Assembly: GCA_963921825.1 (NCBI GenBank)
Contig: OY997595.1
Coordinates: forward strand, 13,633,228-13,697,227
Direction: 5' to 3'
Source of the DNA: Erodium maritimum
Lineage: Eukaryota > Streptophyta > Magnoliopsida > Geraniales > Geraniaceae
DNA: 64,000 nucleotides
Below the pieces are notes generated by a model that worked only from the letters and a program-made list of their open reading frames with translations, did not search any database and was not told where the DNA came from. Made by a program: the position numbers and the translations under genes. Positions 52,734-64,000 of the stretch are shown here, piece by piece (the first letter of the stretch is position 1; each line of letters opens with the position of its first letter).

Positions 52734-55700
52734 TTACAAAAGATATTCGTCATCAGTCATCACATGAATACAATATTTGATGCGAAACTGCGGCACAAGT
52801 GTATGTCGGATGTGGTCTTTGAATTCCAGTTCCGCCAACCCCACCTCGATGAACTTGAGGGTGTAGATCCCACTATCGCCCATCCTACAAATAAACACCA
52901 ATATAATAAGCATGACATACAAGACTGTACTGCAAAGGTAAAATTAATAAGTCTGATACTTACTTCACGGCTTGCGGTATGGGTTCCACCCTCTCGAAGG
53001 TAAAATCCGCGTTGTATGCGGATAATGTCTCCGATGTCCCGGGTAAAACCCGGAAGAGCATCTTAGGGAGCATGTTGACATATGGGGTCATCAACACCTT
53101 CAACTCGAACTCGGATATCTGGGGACGGTAGCTGTCGTACACTTGGATTTTTCTTGCTTGTACGTCCACAACCAACAATATCCAGTGCTTGTTCTTGTGG
53201 TTCACTGGAAAATAAATCTTCTGCACAGACATCCAAGTGCAGGGATAGACATCCGGCTTCTTCCCTCGAGCATAGTTCATGGGCTGAAGGTCCGGTTCTA
53301 TATCCGCCTCATACTCTGCACATCAAAGCTTGTGGAACACACAATCCAGCACTACATGGCTCTGCCTGAAAACATTCGGAAAATGTCGTTGTCTGCACCG
53401 TATGCCTGACAACGATCGTCCATATGCTGCACAAAGTTGAAAACAATATAAATTATATACGTAAAAATATACTCATATGCTGCTTAAAATAAAATACTAA
53501 CCTGCGGTGTGACCCATTCGCCAGGGGTTGCCAATGCCCGATAATATGAGGCGGGTAGGCCTCTGTAGAGGACTCCGTCCTGCAAACCGGTACGCACGAT
53601 ACCAGAGTAATTCCTCAACCGTTGGGGAATCTTAGCTGCAGGGTTCCAACTACGGATCAGCCTCTGATCAAGGACACCAAGCAACTGGGTTCTCTTCCTC
53701 TTTCTGGAACTGGGGGGATCAGGTTCAAATAGGTGACGGGGAAGGGTAACCACGATCGATGGTGGCTCCCGAGGCTCCGAGGGTTCCCCCGGAGCCTGAG
53801 TCTGTCCCCCCGGAGCCCGAGACTGTGCCTCATCACCGGCACCTTCATCGTCGGGCTGTACCTCCTCCCAAGACGACAGTTCCTGCGCAGGAGTTTGACT
53901 GACCTCCTCCTCCCCTTCGACCTCCAGACCTTTCCAAAAACTCAACAGTGGCCCCTCCACAGACTTACCCCCCTCTGCCCCTCCTCCAAGTACCCCTCCC
54001 GCACTACGTGTCTGAGAATCAACTACCACGATCGGTGCAGGAACCGTAACCTGTCCCTCCTCAACCCCCAACTGAACCGCAACCTGTCCCTCTTCACACC
54101 CCACCTGTCTCTCCTCCCCCCTCACCTGAACATCAACCTCACCCCCCATCTGAACATCAACCTCACCCCCCATCTCAACCTCATGGACCATATCCATATC
54201 CGGGGGTCCATGGCTAGACTCTCCAACCTGTTCCCGTCTTCCTCCTGCGTCACCTGATCCACGAGGCTGAGATTCATCATCCCTTTGAGATCTGGCTTCA
54301 TGAGACCGATGAGACCGAGGTGGGCAATGTGATCCTCGGGAGTCGCCCCCAGATGCACGATCGGCAGGCCCGGGCAGCGGGTCACGGGCAGCGCCCTAGG
54401 TCCGGAGTAGATGAAGGATCTCATCTAGTTTACCCCCAAACTCTCTCCGCAACGCTCCGATGGCATCCCCAAACTCAGTCCGTACCGCTCCAATAGAGTC
54501 CGCAACGGATTGGATCTTGCCCTGCAACTCTCCTATCTCAACGCGGACACCTCTGATATGATCATCTGTTGCGGCCTGTTCCCACTGACGACGAGGGGTC
54601 TGGGGTAACTCTCCTACCCCGATGGTGGCCTGTTCCCGGCGACGAGAGCACTCAACTCCATCTCGAACCGGATCCGGCGGTGTCTGCTTTGTACCCATCA
54701 CCTCATCCCCGGACTGACGATCAGGTGTCGGCTCCCTTCCAAGTAGCTCTTCTTGCTCCATACCCTCATCATCCCATTCTATCTCCCCTCCATCCTCCAA
54801 AATTTCTGCAATCCGCTTAAGCGTCCTATCCGCTACCCTGTCGGGTATGACTCCCACATTTTGATTATGCGGAAGTGCCCTCTCTACTTCTGTGGGTATT
54901 AGGACACCCCGAGTCACCTGCACCTGCACACACATAACCATTACATTCAATTCATATAACCAACCTACATCTACAATTATACGTCTACACTTGTATTTTT
55001 TTACCTCGTCTTTCTGAAATTCGGTTGTCACCTCATCCGGCGACGGGGCCTTGGGCCATTTCGTGCGCCACTTTAAAAACCTCGGTAGGTCCTCACTGTA
55101 CTGTGGGTCCACCGTCCCCCACTTACTTGCCAGTGCTTCCATACACTCAAATACAAATGGCTGTTACACAAATCAAATTATTAATAACCAATACGTAAAT
55201 TAATTGATAATAATGCTCTTAAACAAATTCTATTCAATGTTGTACGTACCGTAAATATCAGGAGCATACCGCATATGGTGTATGTGGCCCCAGGTTTGCC
55301 AGGCACGAGCGATAGGAACTTGGCTCTCAACTCTCGAATACAATCCTCCCTCATATGCCGGAAGGAGATATACCCCCAAGGGTACCGGTTGAACATGTCC
55401 AGGTTTTCTACTAATCCCATCGACTTTGGCTCAATGGGTGTCGTCACTTTTGTGTGAGGTATCAACGCATCAGTAACGAACAGCAGCTGAGCCATCTTCA
55501 CAATATTATAATCTGGCTCGGTCCTCCGGGTCCTCGGTTTCAACCGGGTAGTCACAAGGTCGCTCAACTTGTTTGACAGGTCTAGTGGAGACACTCCACG
55601 CTGGTTGGATCCAAAAAATCTTTTCTCGAATTCTTTGGAACTCAATTGTCTCTTAAAATTTTCATCTCCACGGATCGGTGTTGAGCAATTCAACCCCGTC

Positions 55701-56107
55701 ATCAATGCGTATTCCTTCAGAGAGAACCTGATCGGTTTCCCTTTCACCATGAACCACATTTCGGAGTCCCTTCTCACCCTGGTACTCCTCACTAATAGCA
55801 TCCACGCCAGGTTGTTGGAGGCCTGAAACTTCTCCGGTAACCTGGTGAACATCCCGAATGGACCCGCTCTTATTGCTTCAGCTGTCAGCGAGTCTACATC
55901 CTTCAGCTCATTGTACTTCTCATCTAAGACCTTATACCCACACCTGGCTGTCACACGACAGTTGAAGTACTTGCCCTCTTGCAGTTCTGTTTCAATTCTT
56001 GGAAACCGTTGAGGTGCTTCTGACGGAGTTGCACTCGGTATCGAAATAGAACCTACTTGCTCTTCGATTGACTGTAGTAGTAATATTATGATTATAAGAT
56101 GCATCAT
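52734..56107 (-). pseudogene. DUF1985/Ulp1-like peptidase gene carried by the MULE, decayed
   Basis: A multi-exon gene. The N-terminal DUF1985 region runs from 56,107 to about 55,250 (AGPFGMFTRLPEKFQASNNL, MWFMVKGKPIRFSLKEYALM, TGLNCSTP). A second exon begins at about 55,163 with the end of DUF1985. A low-complexity acidic part holds the tandem block MGGEVDVQ (about 54,200-54,120), and a basic stretch SSRKRKRTQLL follows. The C-terminal Ulp1 domain has KIYFPVNHKNKHWILLVV (His), KIQVYDSY (Asp) and MGDSGIYTLKFIEVG, where the catalytic Cys position reads Ser (AGT). Stops and a frame change near 53,360-53,320 break it. A short first exon (MSNQ, 56,808-56,797) is possible. Functional Ulp1 enzymes remove SUMO; this copy should not. 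Confidence 0.8.
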
Positions 56108-56159
56108 AACATTATCTAGTAATCCAAATTGTAGTAGTAATATTATGATTATAAAATAA

Positions 56160-56770
56160 CATTAACTAGTAATCCAAATTGTCATGGGCCGAACGGCCTT
56201 TCACCTAATTGTCCTTGGCCGATCGGGCAACAGAGAGTTTGGTCACTTTCCCAGTCGGCTCCTACTGACCCCATTCGGCGCCGTTTGGACCTTGCTACAC
56301 AAGATCAAAACGCCGCGTTTTACTACCAATAAGCGCCGTCTGGAGCCTTTGGAAGGCAAATGATGGGGGCCAAAACGAAGTCGTCATTGGTGAAGGGGTG
56401 TCAGTTTGAGCCGTGGACTGGGCCTCACCGAGCTTATTGGGCCGTAGACTGGGCCTCACCGACCTTAGTGGGCCCAACCTGCTCCGTTTGGTTCAACCAC
56501 AAGGAGCTGGTCGGTCCCAAAACGACGTCGTTATGGGGTCTCATTCGGCTCCGACTGGGCATATCAATCGGAGCAGATTGGGGATAAAACGTTGTCGTTG
56601 TGTCCCCGACCTGCTCCGTCTGGAACTCCGGCGACTCAGTCGACGACACTGATTCCTTCTCCGGCAACGACCCTAATCCCTTCTACCCCTCCCCCATTCG
56701 CCGTAGCCTCACCGGCGATTTACAATAACTAAACCCTAGGTTTTGCAAAAGGGAACTAAATCTAACACAA
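56160..56770 (-). promoter_or_regulatory. Upstream region of the Ulp1-like gene, rich in MULE-internal motifs
   Basis: GGGCCGAACGG, GCCGATCGGG and CGGCGCCGTTTGG occur here and again beside the transposase promoter (45,250-45,350) and at 48,060-48,170. Sharing of these GC-rich blocks between the two promoter regions suggests common regulation or element-internal binding sites (inference). Confidence 0.4.
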
Positions 56771-57083
56771 AATGTAGGAGTTCAAATCGCACGTACCTGG
56801 TTCGACATTGTTGGGGTGGAATTTCCTCTCGACGGCGTCGTTGCTTCCTCGGAGATGATCGGGAGAGATGAAGTCGTCGACAATCGTTTTTCTGACTTTG
56901 ACTCAGTGACGAAGACGAAGAGGCAAAGAAGAAGAAAGGGCGAGGGTATAAAAGGCAGTTCATAATTTTTTGAATTAAAAGAAAAACAAAAAATCGAATT
57001 AATTCGAATGCCAAATTACGGAGGCTACCCCGCAAATATATTAGCCTGATAAGGCCCTTTCCAAAAATTCCTACGCTCTAAAA

Positions 57084-57726
57084 GCATTTATAATGGAGTA
57101 TAATCTCATAATCGAATCAGTCTCGAAAGCATAAATAATTGGTCAAATCCGTGGATCATGGTCCATTACGTCAAAGGGACGAGAGGCGAGAGACGGGGCT
57201 CGGCCCCCGATTCCGGGACAAGGGCGCGGGCTGCGGCCCGGCCCGCGTTTTTACGGGACACGGGCCGCGTAAAAGCTGTCCACAATGGGACGGCCCACGA
57301 CCCGAGGCCCGCGAAAACGCAAACCAAGCCTCAGGACCGACCCGTTGTGCGTGCTCTAAAAACCCAAATCCTAGCCCCTTGTATAAGACATATATATAGA
57401 ATCCGAATATGGGCCTCAGGATATCCGGCCACCGAAACCAACTACGATCGGACTAAAATATAATCCAGCGAAGTCCCGAGACAGACTCGGGTATCAACCA
57501 CGTGCTGCTAAACTAGTCCTTCCACGTGTCCACGCTCAATCTTGTCCGTTGGGCAAAGAGTCTCCGAATGTGATCGACGGCCCCGATGCAACAGGAAGCG
57601 TGCAGTTCTGTGGACATCGGAGGTGTCTCTACACCACAACCCGTCTCTTTAATCGGAGCTCTCCGAACGATCAGTCTGTTTCTGTTCCTCCATTGGAGAA
57701 GAAGAAGAAGAAGCTTCGCGGTAGCC
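57084..57726 (+). promoter_or_regulatory. Upstream region of the G-patch gene
   Basis: A GC-rich block (about 57,180-57,350) with several GGCCC motifs is followed by a leader into ATG 57,727. The MULE ends only about 640 bases before the ATG, so it inserted into or next to this promoter. Confidence 0.5.
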
Positions 57727-60700
57727 ATGGGAGGACGAGGCAGGAGAAAACCCAGCAGCAATGCGCCGAAACCGAACACCAGAAGAACAAAATCGTCAAA
57801 AGATAGCGATATCCATTTCGGATTGGGAGGTCTCTTGTCCGACTGGTCCTCTTCTCGCTCTCCTTCCTCTACCCAGATTCCAGGTTCTGCCTCTCTCATA
57901 TTTTTTTTATTATGAAAATGAGGTTATTTTGCAAATTATCTCGTTTATTCATCCCCTCTGTTTGGTAGCTGAGACAATTGGTGAATAACTGGGAAGGAAA
58001 TTATGTCTTATCGTATGTATGAATGTGTGTATATCCACTATGAACAACCCCTCTGTTTGGTTGTAGAAAGTTTATGAGAGATGGAAGGAAACAAGTGAGC
58101 AATTATTTAAATCAAACAGAATCAAGCTCTTGATTAAACCAGAAATGAACTGGGTAGAAATTATTGTATCGATTTCATTTTTTTCCCAAGCAACCATATA
58201 GAGTTTGTGGGGAAGTTTTTAGTTTTGATTTTGGATGTTGCCTACTAAGTTTGGAAATCTGTTTTGGTGTAAATTTGCAGGAAAGAATCCTAATGGGAGT
58301 GCCAAGTCAGGGCCAAAATCTGGAAATTATAATGTAGCTAGAAGTTCCAATTCTAAACCTGTTTCTGGGAAATCTAATGCTTATGGTATCGGATACCAGT
58401 ACCCTGAGATTGATGTTCAGGTATGTTACTATTTAGATGGCAATCTCTTTCCGCTTGTAGATGATTATATTTTGTATTTCTATTATTTATTTATTTGATC
58501 CTTTTCACGTGCTTACATTGAATATCAGCAGTATAGTTCTGAGTATGGATATGTCAGATGTAATGTAGCAATTTCCAGTCAGGAATATGATTTAAGAGCC
58601 AAGGTACTAGTGGATATCAGTTTCTAACTTTGGAATAAGAGTATATGAAATTTGGTGATGAAAACGAAACATAGAAAGTCTCTTCTTGAAGATTATACAA
58701 GCAATTGCAATTTTGTTGTATCACTAATCTGGACATGTTTGGATATTTTATAGGAGGGTTTGCACCACAAAAATTCTGTTGTGGCCCTAGGGGGTGTGAA
58801 TGGAGGGAATGATCTGGATGAGTCATGTTCTATGGTTTTAGCTGGTTCTCAGGAGACCAGGTTTGTTACTTATGTCGACCAAACACCTTTGAAACCCCAG
58901 GATATGGACGTTACTTACAGTCCGAGTTCCATATCAGGGGATAGTTTCCATAGAGGATTAGGATTCCATGATGAATATGAGACAACCCTGAGTGGAATTA
59001 GATCATCCTCAAAGCAAATGGAAGAAGAAGAGGAGGCATGTTTTAAATCACGATCCTTGGATGAGGAAATGAATGCTGTTGAGTGTATCAATGGTGGAGA
59101 AGGAGTAGATATAGCTGAAGAACTTCTGGTTGAGCCTTCATCTCCAAAGAAAAATTCAGGTTTTCTGTCAATTGGAGGGATAAAATTTTACACTCAAGAT
59201 TTGTCTGGTGGTGAAAGTGATGAGGACAGCGGTGGTGAGGCACAAAATGATGCAAACTCGGGATCTTCCGAGACAGATGAAACAGGTGGATCATCAGAAA
59301 GTGATGACTCCAAAGATACGCTTGACAGTGATTCAGATATTGATGAGGAAATTGCTGAAGATTACTTGAAAGGAATGGGAGGGACAGCCAGAATTTTAGA
59401 TTTCAAAGGGGTTATAGAACAGGGCTCGAATGAGTCAGATGATGATAGCTCTTCTAGCAGTAGCTTTGATGAAACCATAGAAAAGTTAGGAAGCATTTCT
59501 CTCGGGGATGCATCAAGAGAGTATGGTATGAAGAAGCCCCAACGTAAAAAGAAATACTCCACACCTACTAATGCTACAGATTTTATCTTGTCATCGGCTT
59601 TAGATGATGTTATGCTTGCAAAAGATCCACGATCTTTCTCAGCAAGAAAGAAGCGCGCTTCTCAGTTTCCAGAGTCTTGGCCACGTAAGGCTCGAAAGAG
59701 TAAAACTCACAGAAGCATTCCTGGTAAAGATCGCTTACTCGACTTTGCATCTTTATAATGCATTTCTATCATTCAGTATCTTTTTTTTATGTTCAAATAA
59801 TGATTTGGTAGCCTAAATGAATGACAAACTTGATTTGATCAGGGACAACCACCATTATGCTATCTGTATAGCTTCTCCAAGTTATCTAATAGCCTTGTCT
59901 CATAGTTTGCTGAAGTTTATGGTATGGTGATGTCTACTTGTCCCTTGGTGTTGGATCATCATTGGACTTATGTGACTTAAATTAAAATGGTTCCCTAGTT
60001 CTGTTTTAGTCCATGCATAGCTATAATCATTATTGTATTTCTCTGGTGGGTAACAGTCAATAATGCTCCACCTACTAAATAGTGAGCTGTTCTAGTATTA
60101 TCTCCAATATATGTGCATTTTGGGATGAGGATTCTTTAGATTGAATGTTGCCTTGGAGAAGTATGCTGGTCTTAAATCTTAATGGAACTATTATGAAGTT
60201 GCATGAGCAGAAACTAGTGGCTATAGCTGAAATAGCTGAAGCCTGTCTGTTACATTGCTCTCTAACTATCTTGTTTAGTCTAAAAAATTGTTACTCAAGA
60301 TTGTTCTGGTCCAATCTTCAAAGTCATAATTGATATCTTAATGAATTCTCTTATCACGCAGGTCTGAAAAAGAAGCACCGGAAAGAAATGATTGCTGTGA
60401 AGCGTCGGGAGAGAATGCTGAACCGTGGTGTTGACGTTGAGGAAATAAATTCGGTATAAACATAAACATATTTATGTTAGTATGTTTTTGCATTCTTCTC
60501 CCCCACCACCAGTCCCGGGTGTTCCGTTAACCCATTAGTTTTGGTCTGTAGATGAGTAAAATCCTCTGCTGTATTGAACTGTACCGAAGGATTTTGGTAT
60601 GGCAGACTACAAGAACTAACTGCTTCATTATTTTACATTGTAGCTATTAGAGGCGATTGTATTGGATGGAGTAGATGTATTTAGTTTTCAGCTTATGCAT

Positions 60701-62137
60701 TCCAAGGATTGTTCTCAGGTATAGAATATTGACTTCTTTTTCTCCTTCTCTTGTCAGGTTCAATTCTAGGATAATTTTATCCTTGTTTGCTTTATAACTT
60801 GTGTAATTGCCCATTCTCTTCAACACCTTATGTAGATCCTATTTACATTGAATTTCATGCAGTGATGTTAATAATTTATTTTGCTTGCAAAAAGAATAAA
60901 TCCCAATGCTAGCAAAATAATCTACCTTCTATGTTTCTTATAACAGATCTAAAGAAATATAACCATTGATCTTTGTAAAGCCTCGTTCGTCATTTTTCTG
61001 CCACTATTTTATAATTGTTTCGTATTCCCGTTACGAGTTACAACTGCTGATGGTAACTAATTATATGTTTAGGTGCAACGATTAGCAGCTGTTTATCACT
61101 TGCGAAGTCTCTGCCTAGGTTCTGGCAAGAAAAGGTACATGTCCACATGCAAGACACTATGTTTTCGTTTAAACTAAAACTAATACCAACTTTCTTTTAC
61201 CAGATTTGTGACTGTAACACGGACACAACACACATCTATGCCATCATCTAGTGATAAACTTCGCCTGAAAAAGGTTTAATTTCATAATAATTATTCATAT
61301 ATGCCATCATCTAAATTGCATTTGATGTTCTTCATTTCTCCTGCTCTCTATTGCATTCCTGAAAAACTCTGATTGTCTTGTGCATTTCAGCTCTTAGGAG
61401 CTGGCAAAGAGGATGTTGATTTTGTGGTAAATGAATGCTCAAATATAAGATCTGCAAGTGGAGGTAAGAAAAGGCCAAAGAAAACTGTGAAGGAAAATGG
61501 TTCAAGTCCAATGGAGTTTCAACGAATCAAGCCAGCCTACCGTGGCAGTGCAGGAGCAAGTGGAAGGAGACAGACTGAGAAGAAGGCTTCATTTGCCAAT
61601 CAACCCGTGTCATTTGTTGCTAGTGGCATAATGCATTCTGAAGCGGTTGAGATTAGAACTTGTGATTTGAGTGGAAATAAGGACATATCTAGCTCGGAGC
61701 AGTTTGGTGCATTTGAGGTGCATACAAAGGGTTTTGGATCAAAAATGATGGCTAAAATGGGTTTCATAGAAGGTGGAGGACTAGGTAAAGATGGTCAGGG
61801 TATGGTGCAACCAATTGAAGCAATCAAAAGGCCTAAGTCTCTTGGTTTGGGGGTGGAATTCTCTGAAACCATGGATGATGATTCAGCTAGGAAGTCCCAT
61901 GTTGGAGACTCCAATGTTGATGTAACCAGGAAGAAGTATCATGGTGCTGACTCTGCAAGGCATAAATCTCAAAGAGTGGGGGAATTTGAAAAACATACCA
62001 AGGGTTTTGGATCCAAGATGATGGCAAAAATGGGTTTTGTCGAGGGTATGAGTTTAGGCAAAGATTCGAAGGGCATGGTCAACCCTCTGGTTGCTACTAG
62101 GCTCTCAAAATCACGCGGTTTGGGTGCCAAAGGTTAG
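57727..62137 (+). CDS. R3H and G-patch protein, SQS1-like
   Basis: Exons 57,727-57,883; 58,281-58,420; 58,754-59,723; 60,362-60,453; 60,644-60,718; 61,073-61,134; 61,204-61,273; 61,391-62,137. Phases join throughout, giving 770 residues. The start GCCATGG (MGGRGRRKPSSNAPK) has a strong context. A long acidic/Ser-rich exon 3 follows (DSDSDIDEEIAEDYLKGMGG; KKPQRKKKYSTP). An R3H-like domain at about 480-520 contains VQRLAAVYHLRSLCLGSGKK and RFVTVTRTQHT. Two G-patch motifs sit near the end (HTKGFGSKMMAKMGFIEGGG at about 633, and HTKGFGSKMMAKMGFVEGMS at about 724). The R3H plus G-patch order matches yeast Sqs1/Pfa1, an activator of the DEAH helicase Prp43 in splicing and ribosome assembly, and Arabidopsis has similar proteins. 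The duplicated G-patch is typical of the plant members. Confidence 0.9.
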
Positions 62138-63100
62138 AAGCTAAGTAGTAGATTTCAATGAGTCTTCAGTTCCATAAATTGTGGTCGTGGAGCACATTTT
62201 CTGTTCTGTAAATATCTGCTCTGTAACATTTTCTTTCACTTTTCTGTTTTAGTTTGTTCTTCACAAGTTGTGAGTTGTATCTGGTTGACTAGTTTTGGTC
62301 CATTTTTATTTCCTTCTCTGCTCATGACATTTCCAAGCATATAGTGATGTTGATATTTCAATATGACTCGGTGCATCATACCATCAAAAAGAGGACTTGA
62401 AGTGGTAGTTTCCTTCAAACCACAGCAAAGATCTGAGTAACTTTCAAGCCATTGACTGCTTTATCTGCTACTTTCGCACCCTATTTGAAGTTAACCTGTT
62501 TTTCTTTCCACTTTGTGAGAATTGATGCCATGATGAACGGGACAGTGCTGTAGATCTGTAACATGGGCCTTTTTCTTCCAGATCCAACATTTCACAAGAA
62601 GTCTTTTGTTAAGCAATCTTTATCATTGTGTTGGCTTTACAAATTTCTAGTTTTTTTTTATGATACTCTTCTTCACATGTGGGTTGTTTCTGGACAGACT
62701 CTTTACATTGAGAATGCACATAACTTTTTTGTTTGCTAACTGCTAGTTCTAGCTTAGAATCGACAATAGAAGAATGAGGATCCAAGAAAAAAGATACAGT
62801 AATGGATTCAGCTACAAGACACCCAATTACAAAGTCTTTTTCTAAGCTAGCTAAATTAGGTTTACACAATTCAATTGCTACCCATTACAGAACATCACTA
62901 GCTTCTTATAGCAATCCAATCAACCTTAGCTGCCAACGTCAGCAGATCACACACGCTACTCTACAAATTGGGTTTGGGACTATTCGGAGAAGAAGTACAG
63001 TGGCGCCAATGAAAATGAGTCCTCCCACCAATGAGAATAGAACATGTGTCGCGCGCTCGTCCATTTTAATGCTCGGATAACTACCTCTCTAAACACACCA
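62138..63100. other. 3' flank of the G-patch gene, nothing else recognised
   Basis: The 3' untranslated region runs into A/T-rich sequence. Short open frames at 62,609-62,869 (-) and 62,802-63,080 (+) overlap and show no domain. Confidence 0.5.
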
Positions 63101-63109
63101 TTTCACTAA

Positions 63110-64000
63110 CGGGATTATTTAAATTAAAGACAAAGGTGAAGATGCCTTGTGGTTGAAGGTACCATAACAGGGAACTACTCTTCATAGAGGCTTGACCTCA
63201 AGTCTATGTGATAAGCTTGTACCACTCCGAAAATACGACTTTGATGAATGAAGCATCTTCCCAAGTAGCATCTTGAGGTGCTGATCTCTCTTATTGAACC
63301 AAATACTAAACAACCACGTTATTCCTCTTGATCATATGATTCTGGAGCAAGGATGTAGGTTGGAGTTTCAATTGACCAGCAACAGAAATGTCAAGCAAGG
63401 AAGGTATGAGACAGTTCTTGTGACCCAATGGCGCTTCAGCAAGGAGACATAAAATACTGGATGTATTTTTGAGGAGGCAGGTAGTTTGAGTTTATAAGCA
63501 ACATATCCTTTCTTCTCAATCACCTGAAAATAGGCATAATACCGAGCTGTCAGCTTCATGTTCTTCCTAAGAGAGACAAAGTTCTATTTGTAAGGTTGGA
63601 GCTTAAGATACACGTAGTCACCAACCAAAAAGCTTCGCTTAGTCTTGTTCTTATCTTCATATGTCTTCATTCGAGCTTGAGCCTTCAACAGATTATCCTT
63701 GAGGATTTTGAATTGATCCACACTCTAGAAAGAAAGTCCTTCACAACAGGAACCTAAGATGGCTCCTTAGAGAGCCCAAAAAAGGTGGAGAGTATCCATA
63801 TAATGCTTGAAATAATGACATTTGGATAGCACTATGGAAGGAATATACCAATACACTGCCAAGAGAGGCCAAGAAGCCAGTTCTTTGAGGAATGGTGAGT
63901 CATATCCCTAAGATATTTTTCCATACACTAGTTGAGCCTCTCAGTCTTGCCCATAACAACGAGGATAGTATGTAGAAGAGATTCAAATCATACCCCAACT
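63110..64000 (-). mobile_element. Old Ty3/gypsy fragment (end of integrase), fossil
   Basis: On the minus strand [20 protein letters not shown] followed by [16 protein letters not shown] matches the gypsy integrase C-terminal block. Preceding sequence to the window edge is compatible with the region between integrase and this block but is heavily decayed. No LTR was seen. The many breaks indicate an ancient insertion. It is a different copy from the one at the left of the window. Confidence 0.75.

Larger units (their letters stand above)
44760..57083. mobile_element. Complete 12.3-kb Mutator-like element (MULE) with Ulp1 cargo and mini-gene array
   Basis: The 9-mer GCTCTAAAA occurs at 44,760-44,768 and 57,075-57,083, a perfect 9-bp duplication as Mutator elements make. 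The element itself is 44,769-57,074 (12,306 bp). Its left end GGACGATTTATTAAAAAGGC continues CTTCTGAAGCTAATTTATTGC. The right end, reverse-complemented, reads GTAGGAATTTTTGGAAAGGG then CCTTATCAGGCTAATATATT. The ends align over about 42 bases with mismatches and two indels, giving imperfect TIRs. Contents from left: MURA-type transposase (+), a minus-strand array of six small genes with satellite repeats, and a minus-strand DUF1985/Ulp1 gene. MULEs with Ulp1-like genes (the Kaonashi type) are known in plants; the small-gene array is not something I recognise. Confidence 0.9.

Noticed and set aside
56434-56667. 77-codon minus-strand frame MPEKESVSSTESPE...
   Set aside because: It overlaps the shared GC-rich MULE motifs upstream of the Ulp1-like gene and no splice joins it convincingly to the DUF1985 exon.
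58527-58620. Possible extra exon in the G-patch gene
   Set aside because: Exon 2 and exon 3 already join in phase and give the expected VQ/EGL junction; the candidate adds no conserved sequence.
1-64000. CRISPR arrays, operons or bacterial features
   Set aside because: This is plant nuclear DNA; the tandem repeats present are satellites and promoter arrays without spacer structure.

Overview
This is a stretch of a plant nuclear genome. It is very probably a eudicot, and perhaps an asterid, although I would not push the taxonomy further. The evidence is spliced genes with GT-AG introns, plant-only gene families (class II KNOX homeobox, PB1-Raf kinase, thylakoid-lumen cyclophilin) and a dense mix of plant transposable elements. 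Four host genes can be supported: a PB1-domain Raf-like MAPKKK (26,426-31,010, +), a KNAT3/4/5-type homeobox gene (31,706-35,531, -, convergent with the kinase), a CYP28-like cyclophilin (40,279-44,251, -) with a 3-kb TE-filled intron, and an R3H/G-patch protein (57,727-62,137, +).

The rest is mobile DNA. From 1 to 8,049 the 3' part of a Ty3/gypsy chromovirus, with a 2.6-kb LTR, sits inside the pol region of a Ty1/copia element. From 9.1 to 24.9 kb lies a cluster of LINE-derived insertions that carry only an ORF1-type protein (DUF4283 plus zinc knuckle, or RRM). They have poly-A tails and, in three cases, clear target-site duplications, but no endonuclease or reverse transcriptase. Among them sits a 2.3-kb PIF/Harbinger element with TIRs and a TTA duplication that likewise keeps only its Myb-like ORF1. 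Further ORF1-only copies lie at 38.8-40.1 kb and in the cyclophilin intron. A gypsy integrase-tail fossil closes the window.

The most notable object is a complete 12.3-kb Mutator-like element (MULE) at 44,769-57,074. It is bounded by a perfect 9-bp duplication (GCTCTAAAA) and about 42-bp imperfect TIRs. It carries a MURA-type transposase (+, broken by only two stops) and, facing it, a decayed DUF1985/Ulp1-peptidase cargo gene (-) whose catalytic Cys position reads Ser. Between them is a minus-strand tandem array of six small genes in two paralogous families (A1-A3, B1-B3; about 64-130 codons). Each has its own TATA box, some appear to have a 5'UTR intron, and several have tandem repeats just upstream of the promoter (21-bp TGCGCA palindromes, 110-bp GGCGCC units). 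I do not recognise these small proteins. They are the best candidate here for an undescribed system, possibly MULE accessory proteins that have been amplified locally.
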